From assembly GCA_037157805.1 (NCBI GenBank), contig CP089983.1:12191001-12255000 (forward strand): 64,000 nt of DNA, in the 5' to 3' direction. The notes below the pieces were generated by a model, which saw only the letters and a program-made list of their open reading frames with translations, searched no databases and was not told the DNA's origin. The position numbers and the translations under genes are program-made. This document shows positions 8,608 through 16,311 of the stretch, piece by piece. Source of the stretch: Sorangiineae bacterium MSr11367 (lineage in GTDB: Bacteria > Myxococcota_A > Polyangia > Polyangiales > Polyangiaceae). Within the stretch, counting starts at the first letter, position 1; each line of letters begins with the position of its first letter.

Positions 8608-8620
8608 AATTTCGACGAAA

Positions 8621-9127
8621 TCAGTTGGCGACGAAGAGGGCTTCGATTTCCGTCTTCACGTCGTCTTCGGTCTGCGCGCGGGCCACCGCGATCTCTTTGA
8701 CGATCAAGCCGCGGGCGGTCTCGAGCATGCGGCGCTCGCCGAACGAAAGCTGCTTGTCGGTCTTGAGGCGGTACAGATCGCGAAGCACCTCGGCCACGTC
8801 GTAAATCGAGCCGGTCTTGATCTTATCCATGAAGCCGCGGTAGCGCCGATTCCACGTTTGGTTGTCGAACGCGATCGTGCGCTCCTTCAGGATGTCGAAG
8901 ATCTCGCGGATCTCCTGCTCGTTGATGACTTGCCGGAGGCCTACCGCGCTGGCGTTCGTCACCGGGACCATAATTTTGCGGTCCGTATCGAGGATGCGGA
9001 GCACGTAAAAACGCTGACGGCTCCCGGCGATGTCTTTTTCCTCGATCTTGATGACTTCGGCGACCCCTTGGGCGGGATAAACAGCCTTGTCACCAACATT
9101 GAATTTGACGTCCGTCCCAGCTTGCAT
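8621..9127 (-). CDS. cdnL: CarD/CdnL-type RNA polymerase-binding transcription regulator
   Basis: The 168-residue protein carries an N-terminal CarD/TRCF RNA-polymerase-interaction domain (FNVGDKAVYPAQGVAEV, QRFYVLRILDTDRKIMVPV) and a C-terminal helical CdnL domain with WNRRYRGFMDKIKTGS, the conserved Trp patch that props open the promoter bubble. CdnL proteins bind the RNAP beta subunit and stabilise open complexes, notably at rRNA promoters, and are essential in Myxococcus. A strong AAGGAGAT ribosome site lies 3 nt before ATG 9127. It lacks the HMGA-like tail of the true myxobacterial CarD, so CdnL is the better name. Confidence 0.94.
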   Translation of the reverse strand: MQAGTDVKFNVGDKAVYPAQGVAEVIKIEEKDIAGSRQRFYVLRILDTDRKIMVPVTNASAVGLRQVINEQEIREIFDILKERTIAFDNQTWNRRYRGFMDKIKTGSIYDVAEVLRDLYRLKTDKQLSFGERRMLETARGLIVKEIAVARAQTEDDVKTEIEALFVAN

Positions 9128-9591
9128 GGTATCTCCTTGTACGAGTGATTCACGGTAGTGGCGTCCACACAGAGGTGGTACACCCCGGCCGACCGGGCGC
9201 TCGTGAAAGGCGGCCCGGTTCGTAAACGCACTTTCTCCCGGCGCCAGACCAAAAGAGGCGCGGCAGCCAGGACGCAACGAAATGAAACGCCTTGGACCGA
9301 GCGTTCGAAATGGTCCAGGCAACGGAATCGAGATGGGTGCTATCGGGGAATGCGCGGGTGCGCGGTGCACATATGAGTGCATGCGGCCCAGCCGATTTGG
9401 AGGCTGAGGCCTAACGGTCGGCCTTACTTGTGTGAAGGCTACAGGCTTGATGCCGACTTAGCTTTTCACGCGTTTAGGTGTGAAACGTGTGAAAATGCTT
9501 TCGCTCCTGGCGACCGGTGGATATGAAGCGAGGCGAGCGCACTCTAGTTCCCCCGCCATAGGTTTGTCAAACTTATTCGGTCGCTGCGGGA
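9128..9591. other. 464-bp intergenic region upstream of cdnL
   Basis: No supported gene. The part next to cdnL must hold its promoter and leader, but I could not fix -35/-10 boxes. The centre contains repeated TGTGTGAA/GTGTGAAA words and one inverted repeat, described separately. Short open frames here lack ribosome sites and gene-like codon use. Confidence 0.6.
9463..9495. repeat. inverted repeat between ppx and cdnL
   Basis: Arms at 9463-9475 and 9483-9495 pair at 12 of 13 positions around a 7-nt loop. No run of T follows on either strand, so a classic terminator is doubtful. It lies downstream of ppx on the minus strand and far upstream of cdnL, so it could be a ppx 3'-end structure or a protein-binding site. 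Confidence 0.5.
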
Positions 9592-10563
9592 TCACAATGT
9601 AGCAGCCGATCGAGAGAGCGCAACCGCCAGGCCCCACCGCACACCTCGGTCCGAAATCACCAACGATTCCGCGGCCAAGTGCTCGAGCAGGGCCAGCACG
9701 ACGAGTCCTCCGGCCACGATGACGTCGGCACGTTTGGGTTCCAGGCCAGGGACTTCACGACGCAGTGCAAGAGGGAGCGACGCGAGGTGCTCCACCACGC
9801 TGCGCAACACGCGCGTGGTGAGGTGGTGTCCGTGCACGCGCGTCGCATCGTAGGTCTCCATCGTCATCGCGACGGCCGCCAACGTCGTCACCGTGCCCGC
9901 GATGCCGATGGGCACCATCGCGTGTGCGCCCGTCACGCCCAGGTCACGTCCCAGGCTCGAGAACGTTGCATCGAGGTCCGCGCGGATCGCATCGAGCTCG
10001 CCCGCCGACGGAGGGTCGCTCCGCACATGGCGCTCGGTGAGCCTCACGCTGCCCACGTCGAAGCTTTTCTTGTAACCGATGCTTCGCACCGCACCGGCGT
10101 CGTCGAGCGTGCCGCGCACCACCTCGGTACTGCCGCCGCCGATGTCGAACACGACGAGGTCGCGCCCCGGCACCGCCTCGGTGAGACCGACGAGCGCTCC
10201 GGCGAAGGTGAGCTCCGCCTCCTCGTCACCGCCAATGACGCGCAGCTCGACACCGAAGGTCTTCCCGATGTGCTCTGCAATGACCTCGCTGCCGCGCGCA
10301 TCGCGCATGGCGCTCGTTCCGACCACCGCCACGTGGGTGACCCCCAGGCGCTTCACGATCGCCCCGTAAACGTCCAAGCAGGCGCACGTGCGGGCGATGG
10401 CGTCGGGGTGCAGGGTGCGCGACTTGTCGACACCCTGGCCGAGGCGCGTGATGGTCGCGTGCTCCTCCACGGCGCGCAGCGAGCCGTTGCCGGTGCGCTC
10501 GGCAACGAGCAGGAGCACGGTGTTGGTTCCAATGTCGATGGTGGCGATGCGGCCTTCGGTCAT
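9592..10563 (-). CDS. ppx: Ppx/GppA-family exopolyphosphatase
   Basis: The 323-residue product belongs to the ASKHA-fold Ppx/GppA family, which hydrolyses polyphosphate or (p)ppGpp. Diagnostic blocks are ATIDIGTNTVLLLVAE (phosphate 1 loop), VGTSAMRDARG, GGDEEAELTFAGA, VVFDIGGGSTEVV (phosphate 2 loop) and GIAGTVTTLAAV. Its length matches the short, single-module form without the C-terminal HD domain. The start is ATG 10563; no ribosome site is visible because a terminator T-run lies directly upstream. A CHAD-domain protein, a family that can bind polyphosphate, is encoded at 27714. Confidence 0.9.
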   Translation of the reverse strand: MTEGRIATIDIGTNTVLLLVAERTGNGSLRAVEEHATITRLGQGVDKSRTLHPDAIARTCACLDVYGAIVKRLGVTHVAVVGTSAMRDARGSEVIAEHIGKTFGVELRVIGGDEEAELTFAGALVGLTEAVPGRDLVVFDIGGGSTEVVRGTLDDAGAVRSIGYKKSFDVGSVRLTERHVRSDPPSAGELDAIRADLDATFSSLGRDLGVTGAHAMVPIGIAGTVTTLAAVAMTMETYDATRVHGHHLTTRVLRSVVEHLASLPLALRREVPGLEPKRADVIVAGGLVVLALLEHLAAESLVISDRGVRWGLAVALSRSAATL

Positions 10564-10567
10564 GAAC

Positions 10568-10605
10568 AAAAAACTAAAGGGCCGACCCTCTCCGGATCGA
10601 CCCTT
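10568..10605 (-). terminator. rho-independent terminator after the OmpA-like gene
   Basis: On the minus strand, a 9-bp stem (arms 10597-10605 and 10577-10585, one G-T pair) is followed by AG and six T (10573-10568). It ends transcription from the gene at 10631. It abuts the ppx start, leaving ppx almost no leader. Confidence 0.8.
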
Positions 10606-10630
10606 TTTTGCGCCGTGCGCAAAAAGCGAA

Positions 10631-11479
10631 CTACTTGATGTTGTTCAGATTGAGCATTTCCTCCACGTTCGGCTGGAGGACCAGCTCGACGCGGCGGTTC
10701 TTGTTGCGGTCGTCCTTCGACTGATTCTCGACGGTGCCCGCGAGCGGATCGGTCTCGCCGTAGCCGGCCGCCGACCAGTTCTTCGGGTTCAGACCGCCGC
10801 CGCCCTTGCCCGCCGGTGCGGCCTTCGCACCCGGCTTCGCCGGCGCATCGGCCCGCGGCGTCACCAAGTACAGAAGCGTTGAGCGCGCGCGATTAAGCGA
10901 CAGTCCCCAGTTGTCTTTGAAGGGTCCTCCGCCGTACGGTTCATTATCGGTGTGCCCCGCAACTTGGAAGATGCGTTGCGACAGCGTCGCATCGCTGCCA
11001 ATGACCTGCGCGACCTGCGCGAGGACGTCCTTGCCTCCTGCTTTGAGCTCGTCCTTGCCTGAGTCGAAGAGCACGTCGCCGGGCAGCTGGATGACCATGC
11101 GGTTGTTGCGCACGACCACCTTGAGACCCACCTGCGTGAGCTTGTCGAGGCGGTTCTTCAGGTCACGAAAGCGCTGCTCGATCGCCGCGAGCTGCTCGGA
11201 GCGCTGCTTGTACTCCGAGACGGCTTGGCGAAGCTTGTCGGAGTCGATGCCCGCTTGCTTGAGTTGCCCGCGGAGATCTTCGATCTCGCCCTGCGCCTTG
11301 CCGTACTTGGCCTGGTCCTCGGCCAACTGGCTCTGGGCCGTCTTCAAATCGGCGGAGAGCTTGTCGATCTCGCGCTGTTTGCCGGCCATCTCCTCGTCCG
11401 TGTGGCCGCAGCCCACGAGCGTGAGCAGCAATGCCGCCATCGTGGCGAGCATGCTCCATCTAAAACTCTCTCTTGCCAT
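10631..11479 (-). CDS. OmpA-family peptidoglycan-binding lipoprotein with coiled coil
   Basis: The 282-residue product has a lipoprotein signal peptide (lipobox VGC after a long hydrophobic run). A coiled coil covers about residues 35-110 (DKLSADLKTAQSQLAEDQAKY and following heptads). The C-terminal OmpA domain has VLFDSGKDELKAGG, QVAGHTDNEPY, NWGLSLNRARSTLLYL and DRNKNRRVELVLQP. The DxxxxNRRVE/R signature binds the diaminopimelate of peptidoglycan. A Pro/Ala/Gly insertion sits inside the OmpA domain (TPRADAPAKPGAK). It probably tethers the outer membrane to the cell wall, in the MotB/OmpA/Pal manner. AGGAGGT lies 9 nt before ATG 11479, which fixes the start. Confidence 0.9.
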   Translation of the reverse strand: MARESFRWSMLATMAALLLTLVGCGHTDEEMAGKQREIDKLSADLKTAQSQLAEDQAKYGKAQGEIEDLRGQLKQAGIDSDKLRQAVSEYKQRSEQLAAIEQRFRDLKNRLDKLTQVGLKVVVRNNRMVIQLPGDVLFDSGKDELKAGGKDVLAQVAQVIGSDATLSQRIFQVAGHTDNEPYGGGPFKDNWGLSLNRARSTLLYLVTPRADAPAKPGAKAAPAGKGGGGLNPKNWSAAGYGETDPLAGTVENQSKDDRNKNRRVELVLQPNVEEMLNLNNIK

Positions 11480-11938
11480 CACCACCGCACCTCCTGTAGC
11501 CGGCGCCTTGCCGGAGCTCTTGGAAAACCGACGCGAAAACGCGGTCAAAGTCATTGATTGGGAATGCATCCGATTCCGCGCGCCGACCCTAGCTTTGGCC
11601 CGTTTCGCGCGTCAAGTCGGGCGTCGAGGGCGCGCGGAGGCGGCGTCCATGCGGGATCGCGACACGCGATCGCGTGGCCTGTGGAAAAAAAACGAGGCGC
11701 TTCGAAGCCGGGCTCGGCGACATGGCATCGGAACCAACCGAAAGCACACATTCGAAGGTGATTGCTCGAGGATTCCTAGCCTTTCCGAGCCGTGTCACCG
11801 CGATGAGCGGGAAATAATGAAAACGGAACGAGTCAAGCTGGGAAATGCATCGATGTCAGACAAATCAACTTTTTCGTTTGACAACTGACGTAGGTGACCA
11901 TATACGTCATGTAAATCACCTTCTAGGAGGGATAGGGA
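11480..11938. other. 459-bp divergent intergenic region
   Basis: It separates the OmpA-like lipoprotein (minus) from the histone-like gene (plus). No supported gene; short open frames on both strands are mutually antisense and lack ribosome sites. The last 60 bp hold a good promoter and a palindrome (separate entries). GC content visibly drops near 11800-11900, as expected at a promoter. Confidence 0.6.
11878..11909 (+). promoter_or_regulatory. promoter of the histone-like gene with overlapping palindrome
   Basis: TTGACA (11878-11883), a 17-bp spacer and TATACG (11901-11906) form a near-consensus vegetative promoter. An inverted repeat TGACGTA (11886-11892) / TACGTCA (11903-11909) with a 10-nt spacer covers the spacer and -10 box, where a bound repressor would block RNA polymerase. 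The ribosome site AGGAGG follows at 11925-11930. Confidence 0.65.
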
Positions 11939-12307
11939 ATGGCTGCTAAGAAGGCTGCAAAGAAGACCGCTGCAAAGAAGACGACGAAGACGACCAAGAC
12001 CCCGAAGAAGGCCGCGGGAAAGACGGTCAAGAAGCCGGCGAAGCGGAAGGCCGCTAAGAAAGCCGCCACCAAAAAGGGAGGAGCCAAGAAGGCTGCCAAA
12101 AAACCGGCTAAAAAAGCCGCCCCAAAGGCGGCGAAGGCGGCAAAGGCGGGGAAGTCCCGTGGCCGGGCGGCAGCAAAGCGCTCATCTGGCGGCCGCGGCA
12201 AGGCTTCTGGCGCTAAGGCGGCCAAAGCCGCACCTCCTGCAGGTGTACCGTCCATGCTGGGTGGCGCCCCCACCTCCAGCCAAGGCCTCGACGACGGCGA
12301 GGAGTAG
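11939..12307 (+). CDS. histone H1-like Lys/Ala-rich DNA-binding protein
   Basis: The 122-residue protein is made of KKAAKK/PAKKA-type repeats over residues 2-75, an SRGRAAAKRSSGGRGK segment with AT-hook-like basic character (about 75-90), and a non-basic tail ending GLDDGEE. Such proteins resemble eukaryotic H1 tails and bind DNA without sequence specificity, compacting the nucleoid; HU- or FKBP-fused versions occur in myxobacteria, but here the basic domain stands alone. It has its own strong promoter, an AGGAGG site at 8 nt and a terminator, so it is a monocistronic and probably abundant product. Confidence 0.8.
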   Translation: MAAKKAAKKTAAKKTTKTTKTPKKAAGKTVKKPAKRKAAKKAATKKGGAKKAAKKPAKKAAPKAAKAAKAGKSRGRAAAKRSSGGRGKASGAKAAKAAPPAGVPSMLGGAPTSSQGLDDGEE

Positions 12308-12314
12308 ACCCAAC

Positions 12315-12344
12315 CGCTACCTCACGGTAGCGCCCGATATCGGG
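12315..12344. repeat. two short palindromes after the histone-like gene
   Basis: CGCTACC-TCAC-GGTAGCG (12315-12332) is directly followed by the perfect palindrome CCCGATATCGGG (12333-12344). Together with the stronger hairpin at 12354-12394 they give three consecutive structures within 80 bp of the stop codon, perhaps stabilising the mRNA 3' end. Confidence 0.6.
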
Positions 12345-12353
12345 TGGGTTAAG

Positions 12354-12400
12354 CGAAGGGCGTCGAAATCGCATTGTGCGGTCGACGCCCTTCGTATTTA
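12354..12400 (+). terminator. terminator hairpin of the histone-like gene
   Basis: Perfect 13-bp arms (12354-12366 and 12382-12394) are followed by the T-rich TATTTA. The T-run is short, but the stem is very stable. It lies between two convergent genes and could act on both strands. Confidence 0.7.
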
Positions 12401-12470
12401 AGGCGCCAAGTACAGCGCTTCGCGCCACGCGCGCAGTGGCCCTCTCTACTATGAAGAGGAGCCCGCGGCG

Positions 12471-14081
12471 TCAGGCGCCCAAGTAGAGCTTCAACGCTTC
12501 CGCGGCGGCGCGCCGGTCGAACGGCACCGAGGCGAGCTCATCGCGTTTGCCGATCTGCTCGAACAGGTCGACCAGGAAGTCCTGGAACTGATCGGCCTCG
12601 ACAATGGCCCGGTGGAGTCGAGCGGGCTCGAGCAGATCCGTCTCTTCCAGGGCGGTCATGGCGCTGACGAACGCATCCACACGCGGATAGTCCGCGGTTC
12701 GGAGGAGCGGGTAGCCCATGGCGCGGAAGTACACGAGGAACTCGCGCACGAACTCGAGCGGTGAAGCGCCGCTCCAGCGCACCTCGCCCGCGGGAACGGC
12801 GCGCGCCTTTTGCGCAAAGGCGCGCACGATTTGGGCGAACATCCACACGTCGCGTCGCAGACGCTCGGACAAGTTGCGTCGCGCCGCCTGGTCGTCGAAG
12901 ACGCCCTGCGCCTCGAGGCGGGCGCCCAAGGTTGCGCAGAGAAAGAGAATCCCGTTCTGCAGTGCCGGCCGCAGGGTCCCAATGACCTGCAAGGTTGCGC
13001 GGCGCACCTCGTCGGAGCTCGGTGCGTACTCGGGCGCGGGAAACTCGTGCTCGAACGCGCGACGCAGCTCGAGGCGGAGGTTGGCCGCGAGCCCCTCGAG
13101 CGAGGCCTTGATGTCGAGCAAGCGATGCCCATCGGCGAGGAGCGATTCGTAACGCTGTGCGATGTGGCTCGCGGGCACGTTGAACAGATCGCGCTCGTAG
13201 CCCTCGGCCAGAAGACGCCCCGCGCGGTGCCGCAAATGGCTCGTGAGCGCGCGCGCATCGGAGCGAAGGACGCTGAGCACCAGGTAGATGATCCCGGACG
13301 TGCGCCGCGGCTCGCGGCTGTCGCGCGTGGTCGCCTCGAGCAGCCCCAGGTAACGCAGCATGCGAAAGAGCGAGAGGAACGTCAGCGCCACCAGCCGCCG
13401 CGCATGCTCCTGCGTGACGGAGCGGGTCAGCTCCAAGATGCGCTGGTTGGTGATGCGGTCGAACTCCGGGCGGAACTCCAGGGCCGAGAGCGAATTGAAG
13501 TACACCGACTGGGCCACCTCCCGCTGCGCGACGCCGAGCATCGCGTAGAAGGTGCGGAAGGGCACGCGGGGCAGCCGCGAGATGCCGCTGGCCACTTCGA
13601 CCATGTTCGTCATCGCGTGGCGCATGACGAAGAGCGAGCCGGCGGGCGTGTCCTGCGTCAGGTTCTCGCTGACCAGCCGCGAGCGCGCACCGTCGTCGGG
13701 CAGCACCGTCTCGAGGTAGCGCTGAAACACGAACGAGCGCTCCCGCTCCATGAGCAAGGTGCGGCAAAGGGAGATGATGCGGCCGATCGCCTCCCGTGCG
13801 AGCGCCACCGGTTCGCGGAAGTCCTGCGCGACCACGGGGGTGCGCCGAGGCTGCCCGGGGTGGTTGCGCGGGTTGGCGAAGCACGCGAGGCCCTTGAGCA
13901 GAATCTCCAGCTCGAAAAGGTGCTCTTCCTTGCGCTCGGCACCGAGCATGGAAAACCATGCCTCGCGTGCTTGGGCGTGCTCCCGCCGCAGCCCGCGCGT
14001 GTCGCGGAGGAGATCGGCGTAGGCGTCGCGTTCCCCAGGAACGGCGGTGCGCGGCGGGACGAGCGAGGTGGTGTGGGCCAC
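12471..14081 (-). CDS. large helical protein of unknown function
   Basis: The 536-residue product starts MAHTTSLVPPRTAVPGERDAY. No signal peptide or transmembrane segment is apparent; the sequence is dominated by amphipathic, Arg/Leu-rich helices (for example RILELTRSVTQEHARRLVAL and LKGLACFANPRNHPGQPRR). I do not recognise a family or catalytic motif. It stands alone between the convergent histone-like gene and the divergent RiPP-type operon. Codon use and length strongly support a real gene. Long open frames on the opposite strand and in another minus frame over the same region are composition artefacts. Confidence 0.75.
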   Translation of the reverse strand: MAHTTSLVPPRTAVPGERDAYADLLRDTRGLRREHAQAREAWFSMLGAERKEEHLFELEILLKGLACFANPRNHPGQPRRTPVVAQDFREPVALAREAIGRIISLCRTLLMERERSFVFQRYLETVLPDDGARSRLVSENLTQDTPAGSLFVMRHAMTNMVEVASGISRLPRVPFRTFYAMLGVAQREVAQSVYFNSLSALEFRPEFDRITNQRILELTRSVTQEHARRLVALTFLSLFRMLRYLGLLEATTRDSREPRRTSGIIYLVLSVLRSDARALTSHLRHRAGRLLAEGYERDLFNVPASHIAQRYESLLADGHRLLDIKASLEGLAANLRLELRRAFEHEFPAPEYAPSSDEVRRATLQVIGTLRPALQNGILFLCATLGARLEAQGVFDDQAARRNLSERLRRDVWMFAQIVRAFAQKARAVPAGEVRWSGASPLEFVREFLVYFRAMGYPLLRTADYPRVDAFVSAMTALEETDLLEPARLHRAIVEADQFQDFLVDLFEQIGKRDELASVPFDRRAAAEALKLYLGA

Positions 14082-14193
14082 GGAAGAGACGGAGGATACA
14101 CCAGAGCACCGCCCCGGTGCGCACCGAGCTGGGGGGCGACGTTTCGGCGCGCGTAAGAAAAAGTGCGATCCTGGAAAAAATTGGTTCGCGGCC

Positions 14194-14224
14194 GGGATAC
14201 CTCGCTAGCCTTGGCGCGTATCCC
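14194..14224. promoter_or_regulatory. inverted repeat upstream of the RiPP-type operon
   Basis: Perfect 7-bp arms GGGATAC (14194-14200) and GTATCCC (14218-14224) flank a 17-nt spacer, about 95 bp before the precursor gene. Spacing and symmetry suit an operator for a dimeric regulator, or a leader hairpin. A second small hairpin (CCCGCG-ACAT-CGCGGG, 14281-14296) sits just before the ribosome site. No regulator gene is adjacent. Confidence 0.4.
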
Positions 14225-14316
14225 TGGGACGACTCGACCCGAATCGATTCGGGCGAGCGCAATCGCCAGGAAAAATGGCCCCCGCGACATCGCGGGCAAT
14301 TGGAGGAGAGATCATC

Positions 14317-14625
14317 ATGAAGATGGGTAAGGTTCTCGCGGTGTCTGCGGTTTCGGGCATTCTGATGGGCGTCGTCGCCGGGTGTGGCGGCGACAAGGCA
14401 GCCGCGGCGCCTGCGGCCGACCCCGCCACCACCTCCGGCGAGAAGAAGAGCTGCGGTGCGGATGGCAAGAGCGGTTGCGGCGGCGCCGGCGGTGCGGCCG
14501 GTGCAAGCTCGGCGACGGCGCCGGCCGGTTCGGCGGCCCCGTCGGGAGAGAAGAAGAGCTGCGGCGGTGGCAAGGGCAGCTGCGGCGGCGGCAGTGGTGC
14601 GACCACGACGCCCCCGAAGAAGTAA
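14317..14625 (+). CDS. Cys-repeat lipoprotein, probable MNIO-modified RiPP precursor (HvfA/bufferin-like)
   Basis: The 102-residue product has a lipoprotein signal peptide (lipobox VAGC, Cys23). The mature part is Ala/Gly/Ser-rich with two matching modules: GEKKSCGADGKSGCGG (Cys46, Cys54) and GEKKSCGGGKGSCGGG (Cys82, Cys89). It is followed 13 bp downstream by a DUF692 enzyme and then a DUF2063 protein, the standard trio for copper-responsive ribosomal peptides in which an MNIO enzyme modifies Cys in xKCG/SCG repeats. I infer that these Cys become thiooxazole/oxazolone-type copper ligands. Unusually, the lipobox predicts a lipid-anchored product. GGAGGAG lies 9 nt before ATG 14317. Confidence 0.75.
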   Translation: MKMGKVLAVSAVSGILMGVVAGCGGDKAAAAPAADPATTSGEKKSCGADGKSGCGGAGGAAGASSATAPAGSAAPSGEKKSCGGGKGSCGGGSGATTTPPKK

Positions 14626-14638
14626 CGGAGTCGACGAC

Positions 14639-15493
14639 ATGAGCTTCCGCGCGCGGCACGGCCTCCCGGATCTCGGCGTGGGCGTTGGCGCGCGCGTGAG
14701 GCATTACCCCGCGATTTTCGACGAGGCGCCCGATGCGCCGGTGTCGAAGATCGACTGGTTCGAGATCATCAGCGACAACTTTTTCTGTCCCGGCGGGCCA
14801 CCGCAGAAGAACCTGCAGCGTCTGCGTGCCCTTCGCCCGGTCGTGCCCCACGGCGTGTCCCTCTCCATCGGGGCGAGCCATGCGCTGGACCAAGAATACC
14901 TGCGCGGGCTGAAAGGGGTCGTGGCCAAGCTTCGCCCGCCGTGGGCCTCGGATCACCTCTGTTGGTCCGGTGTGCCGGGCGCGGATCTGCACGACCTTCT
15001 TCCGTTGCCGTACACGCGTGAGGCCCTGTCGCACGTCGTCGAACGGGTGCGTCAGGTGCAGGATTTCCTCGAGCTGCCGTTCGCCCTCGAGAACGTGTCC
15101 AGCTACATGACGTACCGCGCGAGCACGATGCCCGAGTGGGAATTTTTGGCCGAGGTCGCCGAGCGCGCTGATTGCGGCATTCTGCTCGACTGCAACAACG
15201 TGTTCGTCAGCGCGCACAACCACGGCTTCGACCCGAACGTGTACATCGACGCCATTCCCGCCGACCGCGTGGTGCAGATCCACCTCGCCGGCTACACCGA
15301 CAAGGGCTCGTACTTGCTCGACACGCACTCGGCGCCGGTGGTGGATGCCGTGTGGGAGCTCTACCGCCGCACCCTTCGGCGCATCGGGCCCATCTCGACG
15401 CTCATCGAGTGGGACGACGACCTGCCCACGTTCGACGTGTTGGTGGCCGAGGCCGAGCGTGCCCGCCGCATCCGCGAAGAGGTGGCCTCGTGA
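14639..15493 (+). CDS. bufB: DUF692-family MNIO enzyme (BufB/HvfB/MbnB-like)
   Basis: The 284-residue protein belongs to the multinuclear non-heme iron oxidative enzymes, a TIM-barrel family that oxidises Cys residues of peptide precursors. Expected metal ligands are visible in order: WFEIISDNFF, PHGVSLSIG, ASDHLCW, ALENVSSY, LLDCNNVFVSAHNHG, VQIHLAGY and LIEWDDD. Length is typical. CGGAG precedes ATG 14639. It sits between the Cys-repeat precursor and the DUF2063 partner; its stop overlaps the partner start (GTGA). The family assignment is firm; the substrate (the 14317 product) is inferred from position. The bufB symbol is by analogy only. Confidence 0.9.
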   Translation: MSFRARHGLPDLGVGVGARVRHYPAIFDEAPDAPVSKIDWFEIISDNFFCPGGPPQKNLQRLRALRPVVPHGVSLSIGASHALDQEYLRGLKGVVAKLRPPWASDHLCWSGVPGADLHDLLPLPYTREALSHVVERVRQVQDFLELPFALENVSSYMTYRASTMPEWEFLAEVAERADCGILLDCNNVFVSAHNHGFDPNVYIDAIPADRVVQIHLAGYTDKGSYLLDTHSAPVVDAVWELYRRTLRRIGPISTLIEWDDDLPTFDVLVAEAERARRIREEVAS

Positions 15494-16284
15494 CGAGCCT
15501 GGCCGAGTTGCAAGCGTTCCTCGCGCGGGCGGCCACGTGCCCACGGCCCATCCCGGAGGATGCGCCGCTGGCCGCCGAGGCGGAGCTCGTGGCCACCGGC
15601 AGCGCGCGCCTTTCGCCCGCCGAGCAGGTGGACATCTACCGCGAGCAGTTCTGGCTGCGCCACCGGGGCTCGCTTCTGGAGGACTACCAGACGTTGCAGC
15701 ATTTGCTGGGCGACGAGGGGTTCGATGCCCTCTGCCGCCGTTACCTGGAGGTGCACCCGCCGGACTGCCCTTCCTTGCGCGATCTCGCCGCCAAGATGCC
15801 GAGCTTTCTCGCGCACACGGACCCCTACCGCGACGATGGGCTGCTGGCCGACTGTGCGCAGGTCGAGTGGGCCTTCATCGAAGCGTTCGACGCAGCCGAT
15901 GCGCCGCCGTTCGATGCCTCGGTGCTGGCCACCACCGAGGAGGACGCGTGGGAGCGAGCGGTCATCCTCTTTCACCCGTCCTTGCAGGTTCTTTCGCTCG
16001 CCCACCCCGCGCAAACCTTCCGCGAAGCCATTCGCCGCGGCGAAACGCCGGAGCGTCCCGCCCCGCAGCGAACGCACCTCGTCGTGTACCGCGCCAACGA
16101 CGTCCTCCGCGTCGAGGTCGTCGAGCCGATGGCGTTCGCCCTGCTCGAACGCCTCGCGCGCGGGATGCCACTTGGCCCCGCGGGCGAGGAGATCGCGGCG
16201 ATGGACGACTCCGTGGAGTCGAGCATCGGGGCATGGTTCCAGAACTGGGTGGCCTTGGGCTGGCTCGCCGACGTGCGCGTATAG
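15490..16284 (+). CDS. bufC: DUF2063-family RiPP partner protein (BufC/HvfC-like)
   Basis: The 264-residue product has the N-terminal DUF2063 helical domain (YREQFWLRHRGSLLEDY, LLGDEGFDALCRRYLEVHPP, CPSLRDLAAKMPSFL) and a C-terminal domain resembling a RiPP recognition fold. In this family the protein binds the precursor and presents it to the MNIO enzyme. GTG 15490 overlaps the stop of the DUF692 gene by 4 bp, the usual translational coupling for the pair. No transporter or regulator follows; the next gene is on the opposite strand, so the operon is the minimal three-gene form. Confidence 0.88.
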   Translation: MTSLAELQAFLARAATCPRPIPEDAPLAAEAELVATGSARLSPAEQVDIYREQFWLRHRGSLLEDYQTLQHLLGDEGFDALCRRYLEVHPPDCPSLRDLAAKMPSFLAHTDPYRDDGLLADCAQVEWAFIEAFDAADAPPFDASVLATTEEDAWERAVILFHPSLQVLSLAHPAQTFREAIRRGETPERPAPQRTHLVVYRANDVLRVEVVEPMAFALLERLARGMPLGPAGEEIAAMDDSVESSIGAWFQNWVALGWLADVRV

Positions 16285-16311
16285 ACGGCTACTTCGCCCC
16301 GCCCCCCTTCT

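Noticed and set aside
12538-14640. A 700-codon minus-strand frame over the unknown gene and the RiPP precursor
   Set aside because: Arg/Ala/Pro-rich shadow. The frame ending at 12471 has normal protein composition, and the plus-strand RiPP precursor has family context.
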